A DNA stretch of 64,000 nt from Lasiosphaeris hirsuta (lineage: Eukaryota; Ascomycota; Sordariomycetes; Sordariales; Lasiosphaeriaceae), in NCBI GenBank assembly GCA_030549175.1, contig JAUKUA010000007.1, forward strand, positions 310,001 through 374,000. Reading direction: 5' to 3'. Shown piece by piece: positions 45,243 through 55,974 of the stretch (position 1 is its first letter; each line of letters opens with the position of its first letter). The notes under the pieces were generated by a model. The model saw nothing but the letters and a program-made list of their open reading frames with translations, did not search any database and was not told the DNA's origin. The position numbers were made by a program, and so were the translations under genes.

Positions 45243-46082
45243 CTACTCTCCCAGCCGAGATCCCAAGGGTGACAGTGACATCTTCAACAGTGCATTTGTT
45301 TCACCTAGGCTCTGTAAAAGCAAAGGTTTCTTTCGGTAGCCAAACCACGGGTGGTTGACAATCTGCTCCATCGAAAGTCGGTCCTCGGGCGACCACTTCA
45401 AGATGCCAATCAGAAGGTCGAAAAGCTGAGCAGCTTCCTCCTTCGACAGTCTGTATTGGAATCGCTCGTGGAACGGAAGATGAGCCAGCAACTTACCGGG
45501 TGTCGGTGAGTACTGCGGCAACACCCCGGTTGCCTGGAAGGGCTGCTTGCTGATGTGTTCCATCATGGCAAGGGTGAGCACCGTGACACGCAGTTGCTTC
45601 AAGGAGAACTCGAAAAGGATGCCGCTGTCGCTGATGCTGACTCTCTCTTCCCGAGCCATCTCGAACTCATGGGCGATTCTGTAGACGGAAAGCGACTCGT
45701 CAAACTCGTCGTTTGCAAGGTCGTACTGAAACTCATGCTTCCACGAGTCGTGGTAGAGGAGGGGGAGGGGGCCCATGGTTGCCTCCATCTCGCCGATCGC
45801 CTCGTCGAAATCTGTGTCTTTGTGAAAAGGCAGACGGATTTGGGTGATGGTGCATCCCAGAGACTAGATGTCGGACGCAAATCCCATCAAAGACCGCTGG
45901 AAGATGTCCTCAGGGGGGGTATACGGCGGCGGGATCCAAGAGGGCAATGGAGATCGATCAGCGCGATATGCTGCACCAAAGTCGGCGACAACAGTCTTGG
46001 TAGAGCAAAGTCCGCTACCGAATTCGATATCCAGTCCGAAGACAAGGTACCGGGGAACGTTGGGGCTGTGTTCACCTCCCAC
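45243..46082 (-). pseudogene. Protein kinase (SRPK-like) C-terminal part with a nonsense codon
   Basis: The minus strand reads VVADFGAAYRADR, then WIPPPYTPPEDIF and MGFASDI, then TAG (45866-45864), then SLGCTITQIRLPFHKDTDF in the same frame. Kinases have Trp in SDIWSLG, so the stop replaces TGG by a G-to-A change. The C-terminal lobe continues well (LFDLLIGILKWSPEDRLSM, NHPWFGYRK). DFG is replaced by D-F-G-A in a good context, and SRPK-like proteins have the P-Y-x-x-P-E segment. The upstream catalytic loop was not found in a clean frame. One nonsense mutation in otherwise intact sequence suggests recent loss, RIP, or an error. Confidence 0.65.
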
Positions 46083-46912
46083 GGCCGTGATAGGGATGGT
46101 TTAGGGAAGGCAGGCGCGAACCATGACTCGGGTACCGGACATCCACCTCAGGCTCGCATCATCTGCCAGTCTATATTGGGTGAGAACTTTACCCGCTGCC
46201 AGGTCCAGGGCCATATATTTCTTGTCCAGATCAACGAGAACGACGTTTTTAACGTTGTCAAAATGGCTCGTCCTCAGCAGCGAAAGCTATTGGAACCGGG
46301 TGAGACGGCATCTACTGAAGAGTACTGGTGCGTCAACGGTGTAGTCCCGGTGGCCAAGAACACCGTCGCCAACAAGTAGGCCTAGGTGACTAGAGCCGCC
46401 AATTTGATGAGAGAAAAGACCAAGCCCTCCCGGGCCACCCCAACAGCAAAAGGTGTAGTTGTGCCGGCAATTACTATGACATACCCAGCTAGGTTTCCGA
46501 CGACGCAGGTAAACCACAACACATAACCCAAGCGATAAGTCAAAGCTCCCCCTTGTCATCTTCCTGCAACCCTTTCCTCCCTCCATCTTTTGATATTTTT
46601 CCTTTGTCAACAAGCGCTTGTTGATACTTCTGCTCCTGCGACGTTCCACAGCTTAACCTTGACACATTCTTGGTTGCTGGGAATCTTGGAAAACAACAAG
46701 CGTAGATATATACCATTATTGGACGACAGCTCACCTAGATAATACAGCAACTCATAAAAACAGAAAACCCAAAAAGAATATAGTTAGCGGTGTCTCCGTT
46801 AGAAAGTATACTTATTAACCCAAAATTTTGTCCCGGTAATTTTGCGAACGTGATATGCAATAGCAACTTTTGATAGTAATTATGAATAGACTAGTTATCG
46901 TAGCGTAACAGC
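46083..46912. other. Spacer, possible debris of the kinase gene
   Basis: Minus-strand text such as VVLVDLDKKYMALDLAAGKV at about 46260-46190 looks protein-like but is not recognised as kinase sequence. The part nearest 46912 is AT-rich. Confidence 0.3.
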
Positions 46913-48405
46913 CTAATCTTGCCTCACCGGATCCAAAGTTACCGTCCCCACAATCTCATCAATCTGCGCCATCACCTCGGGCGACAGCTTCTCAATGACC
47001 TTGAGAGCATCACAGTTCTCGACAATCTGCTCCGGCTTCGAGGCCCCCATAATGACCGACGACACATTGTCATTCTTCAGACACCAAGCCAAAGCGAGCT
47101 GAGACAATGGAACCCCGAGGGCATCGGCAATTGGCTAAATCGAGGCGAACAAAGGCCAACGTTAGCTAGACAGAGATATCTTTGATCCCGGGAATAGTAC
47201 CCGTGCACTCGGTTCAGGAGGGGGGGAGGGGGGAAGTCTCTCACCTTTAGCTTGACAGCCTTCTCGACATCCTTCCTCCACCACTCGCCCCCATAATTGC
47301 CCGCCATCCACTCGACAAACTTATCCCCGCCCTTGGCGAATCGGCTGCCCTCTGGCGGGGAGTCGGGCGCCTCGTTGTACTTGCCGCTGAGGAGACCGAA
47401 CTTGAGCGGCGAGTACGTCGTAAGCCCGATCCCGAACCGGCTGTACAGGCGCTGGAACTCCCCTTCCACCTTTTTCCTCGCCAGCAAGTTGTATAGCGGC
47501 TGCTCGACGATGGGCGCGATCAAGCCTAGGGCCTTAGCGATGCCGCACGCCTCGGCAATCTCGTCGGCGCCCCACTCACTCGTGCCCCTATTCCGATGAG
47601 TTAGTGGTTTACTTTCAGTTGGTTCGTGAATGAAAAAAAGAGTGAAACAGCACAAGCCCTCCTGCCAAGGTTGGTTTTCCCCGAAACAACCTCCGGCAGA
47701 CCACTGACTGGTAGCAACAAGAGTCATTGAACCATACCAATATAGCGCCCACCCCTTGTTCTCAATAACATGATTAAACGCCCTAACCGTCTCCTCCATC
47801 GGCGTCAGCCGATCGGGACGATGTGCGTACACAATATCGACATATTCCAGATCCAGCCGGCGCAGCGACGCACGCAGGCCCTCGACAATGTGCTTGCGGG
47901 AGAGGCCGTGATTGTTGATGAGAACCTCGCCGTTAGCGCCACCCCAGTTGAGCTTGGTACTGATGACAATGTCGTTGCGGTTCCAGCCGAGCTGCTTGAT
48001 GGCTTGGCCGATAAAGATCTCGGATTTGCCGCCCGCGTAGCTGTTCCGGTATTAGAGGGGATGCAAGGAAAAGGGGTGGGGGTCGTAGGAACCTCTCAGC
48101 TGTGTCGAAGAAGTTGATTCCGCAGTCATACGCTTGCTTTAGGCAAGCGACAGTTGTTTCTGAGCGTTTGTTAGCACAATAGGACTGGGACACAGAGGAC
48201 AGGGGCCGCGTTCCGTTGTCACTTTGGCCACCAAAACTGCAAATATTGAAGTTAGCTAGTTAATCCTTCTTTACGACAAATCCGACAAGACTGATGGGAG
48301 TTCGAACGTGATCCATCCCCCAAGACCCAGAACCGAGACATGGAGTCCCGAGTTGCCCAGTCGGCGGTACTGCATGCCTGTCTTTCGGGGTTCTGGCCAC
48401 GCCAT
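46913..48405 (-). CDS. Aldo/keto reductase (voltage-gated potassium channel beta-subunit-like)
   Basis: NADPH-dependent oxidoreductase of about 348 residues. Exons 48405-48308, 48236-48223, 48159-48093, 48040-47738, 47587-47245 and 47134-46913 all keep phase. Exon 2 is a 14-nt microexon that links WIT to FGGQ; the intron after it has a perfect GCTAAC branch. The AKR tetrad is present: Asp and Tyr in NFFDTAESYAGG, Lys in ISTKLNW and His in VYAHRPDRL. The NADPH-binding end is VIMGASKPEQIVEN. Ends at TAG 46913. Such enzymes reduce aldehydes and ketones in the cytosol. Confidence 0.92.
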
Positions 48406-48768
48406 GGTTGTCGATTGTAATCTGGGTTGGATAACTTTATTCGCTTCAAATGAGATATCTATGTAGTAACAGCATGGAACGAAGCTGGACCTGGGCTATG
48501 CCTAAATCTTTGGGGGAGAACTTGAAGCGCGAGAGCGGAAACATTACGGGCCTAACCCCCGCTTCCAATGTAACTACTCTGCGGGGAACGGCGCTATCCT
48601 GCATCTGAAATGCACAACTCGGCGAGGCCGCTATCGGGCATTCGGCGGGCATTCGAATTCGGCCCTCATCATGGCGGGGAAAATTCGGTTATGGGATGTG
48701 TGCCAGATTCCTTCACCACACCCCTCCCGGGCTGTCCTTGTAGAATACCAAGTATAGTAATCCCAAAT
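48406..48768. other. Spacer, nothing recognised
   Basis: Upstream of the reductase start; contains its promoter. Confidence 0.35.
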
Positions 48769-49473
48769 CTAGACACGCTCGCTTTCCCGCTGACTCCTTA
48801 CTAGGCAATAGTCCGTGTCTTTCAGCGATGGGTCCTCACTCGCCGCCTCTTCGACTTGCCCCCTGCAGGAGGACATGGCTATATCATCATCGACGTTATA
48901 TTTCGTAAAGGGCACGTCAAGAAACCTCTCCATGCACATGTAGTTATCAAGATCGCTGTAGACGTGTCAACCCAGCCGGCCTTGGTAATTAGTAAAGGTG
49001 GGGGGGGGGGGGGGGGGGGGCGCCTCAACTTACTATTGTGTGACAAAACTAATTGCTTGCCCCGAACTACCGGCATGGCCAATATTACTAATGCGTTGAG
49101 CGTATGTCTCGTGGTTTATTTTCCATGTGAGGCTGAAGTTGATGATGCGGCCAACCTTAGGAATGGGATCAAGCGCGGCCGCAACGTCCGTTGTCACAAT
49201 GGCATGGTACTCCTTGCGGCGGAGCTTGTCCAAGGAAGCTGCCCGCGCCGATGGAGAGAGATCGCAATGGAGCGAAATGGTGTCTATCTTGAGAGCATCG
49301 AGTAGACGAGAGACCCGACGTGTCTCTGAAATGGTTCGGGTGAAGATTGCCGTAGTTTGGCCGGCCCTCTGCGCCTCTTTGCACAGGTAGACGAGGTAGG
49401 CGTCCTTGGGCTGTTTCTCTATGAAGAGGTAGTAGTGGTGCACCATAGTGGGGATAATGAGATTGCTAGACAT
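48769..49473 (-). CDS. Truncated DEAD-box helicase paralog (RRP3/DDX47-like, helicase C domain only)
   Basis: Exons 49473-49034 and 48955-48769 (208 residues); the 78-bp intron contains C21 on the transcript. QTTAIFTRTISETRRVSRLL and CDLSPSARAASLDKLR match the C-terminal domain of Rrp3-type helicases used in pre-rRNA processing. Motif V, normally DVAARGLDIP, reads TDVAAALDPIPK. Motif VI, normally HRxGRTGRAG, reads QRISNIGHAG. The whole DEAD N-terminal domain is absent. The product cannot be an active helicase. It is probably a degenerate duplicate, though the open frame and intact intron mean that expression is possible. Confidence 0.65.
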
Positions 49474-50347
49474 TATCGGGTAGGAATTTTGCCCTAGGTT
49501 TGTTTCGGGATTCAAATGGGTTGGGTTAATTTGTTTCGGTGATTGTTTTGTTTCTGTCAGGTCGAGGCTGTAGTGCAAGAAAAAACGTGGAGGTGGAAGT
49601 AATGCACGCTGCCCTCAAGGCATGACGTAGTCAGCCTTGATATAGAGGAGATATTTAGTGAAAATCTTGTGGGCATCCAACAATTGAGGCGTGCTGTTCC
49701 ACACAAAGTGTGTTCGTCTGAACCGTAAAAATAGATAGGAGCCACACAAATGGGCGTGGTGTTTAGGTTTTCATACGGAAAGCATAACGTTAGTCATAGA
49801 AGCCCAAAGTAAAATTGGCCTATAAGCTTTTTATTGTCTAGGGTGCTGCAGAGGTGAAATCGAGGGAACTCTGTCAACAAGAGAGCACAGTGTCTGCCCC
49901 GAGGCAAGTCGATTTTGCTCACAAATTGTAGTGGACTGGGTTCTGGAGTCAACGGGACCGCACACGCACACGGGGCTATGAGATGTTAGCAAGCTGTCCG
50001 GAATTGCAGGCCTCGGTCGTCAGGATGGAAGACGATTTGGGCCGTTGACGGAAGGTCACACGCTCACAAACAAACAAGGGCGGGTTAGTTATCGACAAAT
50101 CGTGACCAAAGCCGCCTTACTAGGCATTCGCTGAGTTGGGTGCTTTCCCTGTTGATGCGCAGCCAAGCCCTTTCATTTACGCTATTTCTCTGCCTTGACT
50201 GCGATTGCGGCTCGTACCTTCCCAGGGAGGTCCCCATCGCACCAACCCAAATTCCACAGCGTGTTCTCTCCTGTATTGTCCGTGGTACTTCATGGGATGA
50301 ATGCCAAAGGTCCCTCTGTAAGTGCCTCTCCGTAACCACGACCTTCC
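49474..50347. other. Spacer with one end of a MITE copy
   Basis: A right-terminus-like sequence (ACAAACAAACAAGGGCGGG, about 50066-50084) matches the MITE family; its left end is not found. No gene. Confidence 0.5.
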
Positions 50348-52114
50348 TTATGATAAGACGTCGACTGTCACAAAATACATAGGCTGGCCACTCACAGCCT
50401 CTTGGAAAACGCTTGCCCTCAGCCAATCCACGACATTTCCTCGCGAGTCTCGCTTCTGCAGGACCCGGCCACTGGCAAACCTCCCAGGACCTGTCTCGAT
50501 GGTAAAATTCACCGACACCTTTCCATCTCGCAGCGTGCACTCCATGGTCAATGGCGACCCGCGACGATCTGATCCCTGCGAGAACGATAGACGACATACA
50601 AAGTCTCTCATGCCCTGCGTTAGGAACAGGTCCCGCTGTGTGTCCCAGTGCCCAGCTGGCTCGACACTGCCATCTTTCTTGATCAGGAATTCGGCGTTTT
50701 TGAGTGCCGCTATCGCCCGCGACAGATTGATAGAACTTCTGTGGCTCGAGCCGAGCACGACGGACAACACCGGCGATACCATCTTGCTGATATAAAACAT
50801 TCTGCCCTTGGTCTCGGCCACCTCGGGGTGGTAGCCCAGTGTTTCGGAAAAGTCGTCTGGCCATACCCTGGTATACATGTCGCAGCCGTGTTGGCGGAGG
50901 AAGATGCCCAGATCCTTGTCTGAGCCCCGTCGGTGACACTGCAGATTGAGCACATATGTTGCATCCCGCCCCAGTCGCAAGCCGCCGCCCGCCACCGGCG
51001 TCACTCGAAGACCCTTGCTCGTTACCACGAACTCATCGTTGTACATGGCTTCGTCCCAAAGCTCGATGTCTGCGCAGTCTGTAAAGTCGTTGGGGGAGAG
51101 GGCTAGCACTCCCCAGTGCTTTTGGGATGTGGCGTGTGCCCGCCAGGCGAAGAGGCTGAGGTCGTTAGACTCCTTGATAATTTCCTCCTGGAGACGAATA
51201 AAGGCTTTGCTCCCCTCACCATACAGCATGGGGATCTGAACACCGAATATGCCCAAAAGACAGTATGCCATATCCTCGGCCCGGGTTGTTTGTCTGTTGG
51301 AAGCCCATGACATGCGCTGGGCGACAGAAACAGTCGATAGTAGATTCGCCTTGTCGAGAATTCGCTTGTTGATATGGGTGATCTCGGCGAGCTCACCACT
51401 CAGCGCGTCTTTCTCTCCCTGGAATCTCCAGTTGCAGTCATAGAAGCCAAGCCGACGTGGCGCAATCAGTTCCTGCAAAGTCCAACCGCGAGTGAACCAG
51501 CGGCAATGCGCATACTTGTCGACACGCTGGGAAAATGAGAGACCCTCATTCACCGGACGTCGGTCTGCGCTTCTTTCGCGCTTGAAAAGAGCCTTTCCAT
51601 CGTCGCTCTTTTTGTCACCCACGGCAAGGCTCAAGTTCTGCTCCGGCTTCTCAGCATGCGGCTTTTCGCCCCTTTTCTCGGGTTTCTCTCCGTCTTCTCT
51701 TTGTCCCCTTCTTTCACGACTCCCGTCTTCCCTCTTCTCCCTATCATCCCTCTTCTCTTCCCTCTTTTCGCTTTTTAGGTCTGATAAGTAGGCATAGCAC
51801 ACGGCCGACTCTTGGTACCAGTGGAACATCGAGTTGATGGCCTCGGTCAGCTCGGCGCTGCTACTTTTATCGATGCAGCAAGTGTCGACCCACGCCCATT
51901 CGATACCCGACGTGCGGGCAAGCTGGCAGGTCTTTTCGATTTTTGCAAAGCCCTTCATCTTGGACAGTTCTTCCCGTGGAAGTTGCGTGAACTGCTGAAA
52001 GCTTACCTCCTCTTCCTCCCAGGTATGCGACAAAATGGCATATCGCGGAATTTCACTGCCCCAGAACTCCTTGACCTCCAAGGTCTCGCGGATGTTGGTA
52101 TTGATGAGACGCAT
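50348..52114 (-). CDS. HET-domain protein (heterokaryon incompatibility family)
   Basis: Single exon, 588 residues from ATG 52114; codons upstream of it are non-ATG. HET motifs in order: MRLINTNIRETLEVKEF, YAILSHTWEEEEVSF, WAWVDTCCIDKSSSAELTEA, FHWYQESAVCYAYLSDL and RWFTRGWTLQELIAP. Then comes the RAEDMAYCLLGIFGVQIPML block of the HET-E-like subgroup. Between YLSDL and RWFTRG lies an unusual insertion of about 90 residues, highly charged (REEKRDDREKREDGS). No NACHT or WD repeats follow; the C-terminus is a beta-rich domain. HET proteins trigger cell death after non-self recognition. The gene looks intact. Confidence 0.92.
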   Translation of the reverse strand: MRLINTNIRETLEVKEFWGSEIPRYAILSHTWEEEEVSFQQFTQLPREELSKMKGFAKIEKTCQLARTSGIEWAWVDTCCIDKSSSAELTEAINSMFHWYQESAVCYAYLSDLKSEKREEKRDDREKREDGSRERRGQREDGEKPEKRGEKPHAEKPEQNLSLAVGDKKSDDGKALFKRERSADRRPVNEGLSFSQRVDKYAHCRWFTRGWTLQELIAPRRLGFYDCNWRFQGEKDALSGELAEITHINKRILDKANLLSTVSVAQRMSWASNRQTTRAEDMAYCLLGIFGVQIPMLYGEGSKAFIRLQEEIIKESNDLSLFAWRAHATSQKHWGVLALSPNDFTDCADIELWDEAMYNDEFVVTSKGLRVTPVAGGGLRLGRDATYVLNLQCHRRGSDKDLGIFLRQHGCDMYTRVWPDDFSETLGYHPEVAETKGRMFYISKMVSPVLSVVLGSSHRSSINLSRAIAALKNAEFLIKKDGSVEPAGHWDTQRDLFLTQGMRDFVCRLSFSQGSDRRGSPLTMECTLRDGKVSVNFTIETGPGRFASGRVLQKRDSRGNVVDWLRASVFQEAVSGQPMYFVTVDVLS

Positions 52115-53025
52115 CGCGAGCTTGACGCGTAGTGGTACTACGCAGTATTGGCGATTCACAATGAAATAGAGTAGTGTTCAATTGCAAAGTCTCTCGGCTA
52201 TGACAAGGGGTTTATGTACTGTAGGAAGTCTCAGCCGCAATCTCACAATGGATGCTGCGCCTTCATCAGGGGCAGTGCCACCGTGCATCCCCGTATCATG
52301 TATTCAGGGCCTCTGATTCGATCAGCTCATTCCCCAATATCCGGTTGCGGAACAAAACACGTACATACCATAACCGAATGTTCCCCGCCATGATCCAAGT
52401 GCCTTGGCGATCCTGGCTAGGGTTGTGTTTTTAGTGGTTTGCTCTCTTGAACCTAGCCCTGGGAAGGCCCTTCTAGCCGGTATTTCTGGTATTGAGAATG
52501 GCGTATGGCCTTCCCGCTATCAAGAAGGGCATTCTCAGCGTTTAAAAGGCCTTCCCCGTGTCTATGAAGAGGCATAATCGCATCTTTGCAGCCCCACACT
52601 GATGAACAAACAAGGGCTGGATTGTAATGCAAAAGAATACGATGTGCTATCAAGGCCAATGGAGTTATCGCTCGCAGTTTTCGTTAGCAGTACCCGTCAC
52701 TGGCGACCGCTTGCGTTGCAACGGCAGCTATGATTCGTAGCTGTGTTTTGGCCGCTGATGTCCTGGGCCCCAAAAACAAGTTGCACTGAAGTCGGCGGGG
52801 AGCCGTTCCTGCGGAGAGGTCTGTGCTGCAGGGAGCAGGGGGCCCTTCCTCACCCCACCAACGTCGCAGAGGTATAACATGTGACTTCCCTCCACGTTCG
52901 TGGAACCCACTTCCCGCTGCAGTTCGCGACAAAACGCGACCTGAGCGAAAATCGTCCTCGTCACCACCATCAATCAGCACCTCATCAATCGATACCTCAG
53001 GCCGACCCAACCACACGATGTCGCC
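52115..53025. other. Spacer between HET gene and the long disordered-protein gene
   Basis: The two genes are divergent, so both promoters lie here, separated by a MITE-like copy. Confidence 0.45.
52450..52622 (+). mobile_element. MITE-like element, degenerate copy
   Basis: Interior begins TAGCCCTGGGAAGGCCCTTC, parallel to the 30.8-kb copy, and ends AACAAACAAGGGCTGGAT, the right terminus. The left terminus is not preserved. It lies in the HET upstream region. Confidence 0.6.
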
Positions 53026-55974
53026 ATGGCGCCCAAACAAAACTCCTTCACGCTGGTGCCCAACCCGCTGGGAATGCAGGGCCTCGTTTCTCGAGAGACA
53101 GCCGGGCCCCCGTCCAAGCCTCCTATGACGTCCAAACAAGCCCAGAAGCTGTACAAGCAGGCTACCCGAGGACCCCGCCTGAGCAAGGCCGAACAGCGTC
53201 AAGCCGAGCGAGAGGAACAGGAACGCATCCGAAAGGAACTCGACAGGGAAAAGGTCGCTTCCAAGGCCCGTATAGCCCGGGACAAGAAGAACGCAAAGGA
53301 GCAGCAGGCGCTGGACGACAAGAAGAAGAAGGGTCTGCCGCTAGTCGATGTGCGTCCAAGCCAGGGGACAATTTCTCGCTTTCTCAGGGGCAACACTTCG
53401 GGCAAGAAGCGAGACTCTGCTGGGACTAAAGTCCACCTCGACGCGGTCGCCGAAGACCCCGAAGACGAGCGATCGGTGACCGGGGATGTATCTGGCAAGG
53501 AAAACGAGGTGCCGGGAGATGGCAGGGAACACAAGCGGCAGCGGACAGATCGTGGGACTGGGGTGGCAGGAATGCTGGCCAAAACGGCTGAGCGTATCTC
53601 TCTACAGAATGCCGCTGCTGCACGCGGAGGGAAAGAGGACGTTGCTCCTGAGATGGCTGCAACTAAGGAGACACCTGCAGAGACGCCGCCAATTCGTCCC
53701 GCCTCCATGTCCAAGATGGTGGTGGTGCCGAAAGGCCCTCCCCCAGCTCAGCAGTCTGCATCGCCAAATCTATCGGTCCCAGAGTCGCCGTCCAGAAAAA
53801 AAGCACCACCAGTACCAACAGCGTCACCACTATCCGAGGCACCAATCTCTCGGCCTTTGCCGCCTCCCGAACAGCCTCCCCCCGAGTCAGCAGCAAACGC
53901 ATCTCCACCCAATTCCCCAAGTCCGAAGAAGCGTCCGTCCCTTAGCCAGTCTTCCACAAAGAAGCTTTCCAAGACGGCGCCTCTGAAAGAGCCAGTGGCT
54001 GAGGAAATGCCAAGGACTGAACGACCCCCCATAAAGCTCCTAGAGGTCGAGGCTCCAGCAGAGATCGAGGTTCCAGCTAGCGTGCCTGAAAGCTTGCAAC
54101 AACATATCGTAGCCCGAGAAGAGCTACAGGACGCCAAAAGGCGGCAAGCGTCCAAGGCTCCAACAGCCCCTCTCCCTCCGGAACGCCGCCTACGGGCTCG
54201 CGAGTCTCCGGCATCTCACAAACGGCCGCCGCCGGCGGCACAGCAACAGCAACAGCAACAACCACAGCGCAAGCCATTGCAGAAAACATCGGAAAATTCG
54301 CCTAGGCAAAGCATGCCTATTCCGCCGTTCAGGAGTGCCCCGAAATTCGCCTCACCATTTAACCCCGCATCTGCCGCTGGCTTAAAACGCTCAAACTCTC
54401 TAGCACTTCCATCTTTTAAAGTACCGACGCCCGCCAACACAACCCACAGGCCCAGATTTCTTCCCCCGAAGTCCATTCCTTCACCTACAACCCGTCCTAT
54501 GGCGCCAGCACCAGCCGTGATAAATAGACAGCATATGACAACCCCAGCCAATCCAGCCGAGCCGCCCACCAGTACTCAACTCTTTCTCACAACATACCTC
54601 GATGACTTGCTACCTAGTCCATCTCAAGAAGCTCGAGAGCTACAGCAAGATATTATAGGACCACCAAAACCAGCACCAGCACCCCCTCCGAAGCCAGCTG
54701 TTCCCTTGTTTAATAAGCCTACCCCCCCACCGAGATATTTAAATCGGCAGCTGACACATGTCAACACGACTTGCCGCCAAGAACAGGCAAAAGTGGTGGA
54801 AGCCACGATTCTTCCATGGATCTCGACGCAAGACCTCCTTTCTTCTCAGGATGTCCGGGACCTCGAGCAAAATACCGACACGCCGAGCAAGACCAAGGGC
54901 ACTGGTGGCAACAACAGTCACAATAGTTACAACAGCAAGTATGCTTCCGATCTCTGGCCTGCATTTGCGCCGCCCGCCAACAGAGGATCCCCATGTGGGG
55001 CACGATCGCGGCCCGGTTTGGGGCCGCCTGTCGCACAGGGAATTCCCACAACACGGCCAGAAGTCGCGCCTCGCCCCCCCATCGCGAAGGGAGCTGGAGA
55101 GACGGGCTTGCCGGTGTTGAAGGCAGCAAAGTCACTCCCTGCTCCCTCTGCCAGCCCAAAAACGCGCCGGGATGCAATGGCTCCGGAGCTCCGTTCATCA
55201 ACTCGATCCAAGCTGTCGCAAGTATCAGTGTCAAACAACATGGGAGGTGAGATCCCACCAGCAGCAGCAGCAGCAGCAGGAGCGCTGAGTTCCAGACCTC
55301 TTCGGAGGTCGCGGTTTTCGTCTCAAAGTCCAAGGCCGACCCCGGGGTCTGGCGATGCATCACAAACACTTCCAACGTGCCGGCCAAGCAGGCCGATATG
55401 TTCGTCCTCTCTTGCGGATATGCTACCACAAAGTGGTGGCGCGCCAACAGCCAACACAGTCCCAGCCACATCTCCAGAGAAGACTCGGTTTTTTGGGTCC
55501 AGCGGGGACGATGTGAGACCACTGACGGGCATGGCGGAGACCAAACGGAGAAGCTATGTAGAAGAGGAGCGAAAGCGGGCCAGAGCACGACGACGGGAGG
55601 AATGGCTGAAGGAGAAAGCAGCCAAGGAGCTTGCGCGGGAACAAAAGGCTGCAGCAAATGCAGGTCCCCCGGCGGCAGGGCAGTGGGGGTTAAGATCGCA
55701 TGAGCCAGTTGAAGCCGTTACTGGCTCAGCGGAAGCGCGGCAGGGGCAAGGACAAGTGTCTGCAGGCGAAAAACAAAACCAGTCGTGCGCGCAAAGCGCC
55801 AGCGCGGCAATCCCGAACAAACACAGCGCGGTCAGCAGTAAGCAGCCCCCCATGCTGTCACAGGAAACGGATTACGGAGACTTCGACATTGACCCGGCCG
55901 ACCTGCCGGTGGATTTGAGCGAGTACTTTGGGATAGACGCCGACACTGGATGGATGGATGATGATGACTTTTAG
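53026..55974 (+). CDS. Long, mostly disordered protein, uncharacterised
   Basis: Single open frame of 982 residues from ATG 53026 (ATGGCGCCC). The N-terminal 100 residues are a charged coiled coil (RQAEREEQERIRKELDREKV). Then comes SQGTISRFLRGN, which resembles a PCNA-interacting (PIP-box-like) Q-x-x-I-x-x-F-L, though the second aromatic is missing. The middle is Pro/Ser/Ala-rich with a poly-Gln run and weak motifs such as STQLFLTTYLDDLLPSPSQE. A charged helix (RKRARARRREEWLKEKAAKE) and an acidic end (DYGDFDIDPADLPVDLSEYF, then DTGWMDDDDF) close it. The conserved-looking motifs in a disordered frame suggest a nuclear scaffold. No family is recognised. Confidence 0.75.
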   Translation: MAPKQNSFTLVPNPLGMQGLVSRETAGPPSKPPMTSKQAQKLYKQATRGPRLSKAEQRQAEREEQERIRKELDREKVASKARIARDKKNAKEQQALDDKKKKGLPLVDVRPSQGTISRFLRGNTSGKKRDSAGTKVHLDAVAEDPEDERSVTGDVSGKENEVPGDGREHKRQRTDRGTGVAGMLAKTAERISLQNAAAARGGKEDVAPEMAATKETPAETPPIRPASMSKMVVVPKGPPPAQQSASPNLSVPESPSRKKAPPVPTASPLSEAPISRPLPPPEQPPPESAANASPPNSPSPKKRPSLSQSSTKKLSKTAPLKEPVAEEMPRTERPPIKLLEVEAPAEIEVPASVPESLQQHIVAREELQDAKRRQASKAPTAPLPPERRLRARESPASHKRPPPAAQQQQQQQPQRKPLQKTSENSPRQSMPIPPFRSAPKFASPFNPASAAGLKRSNSLALPSFKVPTPANTTHRPRFLPPKSIPSPTTRPMAPAPAVINRQHMTTPANPAEPPTSTQLFLTTYLDDLLPSPSQEARELQQDIIGPPKPAPAPPPKPAVPLFNKPTPPPRYLNRQLTHVNTTCRQEQAKVVEATILPWISTQDLLSSQDVRDLEQNTDTPSKTKGTGGNNSHNSYNSKYASDLWPAFAPPANRGSPCGARSRPGLGPPVAQGIPTTRPEVAPRPPIAKGAGETGLPVLKAAKSLPAPSASPKTRRDAMAPELRSSTRSKLSQVSVSNNMGGEIPPAAAAAAGALSSRPLRRSRFSSQSPRPTPGSGDASQTLPTCRPSRPICSSSLADMLPQSGGAPTANTVPATSPEKTRFFGSSGDDVRPLTGMAETKRRSYVEEERKRARARRREEWLKEKAAKELAREQKAAANAGPPAAGQWGLRSHEPVEAVTGSAEARQGQGQVSAGEKQNQSCAQSASAAIPNKHSAVSSKQPPMLSQETDYGDFDIDPADLPVDLSEYFGIDADTGWMDDDDF

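Noticed and set aside
50085..50939. 284-codon minus-strand frame overlapping the 3' end of the HET gene.
   Set aside because: Shadow of the HET reading frame; HET motifs lie in the other frame.
54761..55657. 298-codon minus-strand frame.
   Set aside because: Antisense to the 982-residue coding frame and without protein-like motifs.
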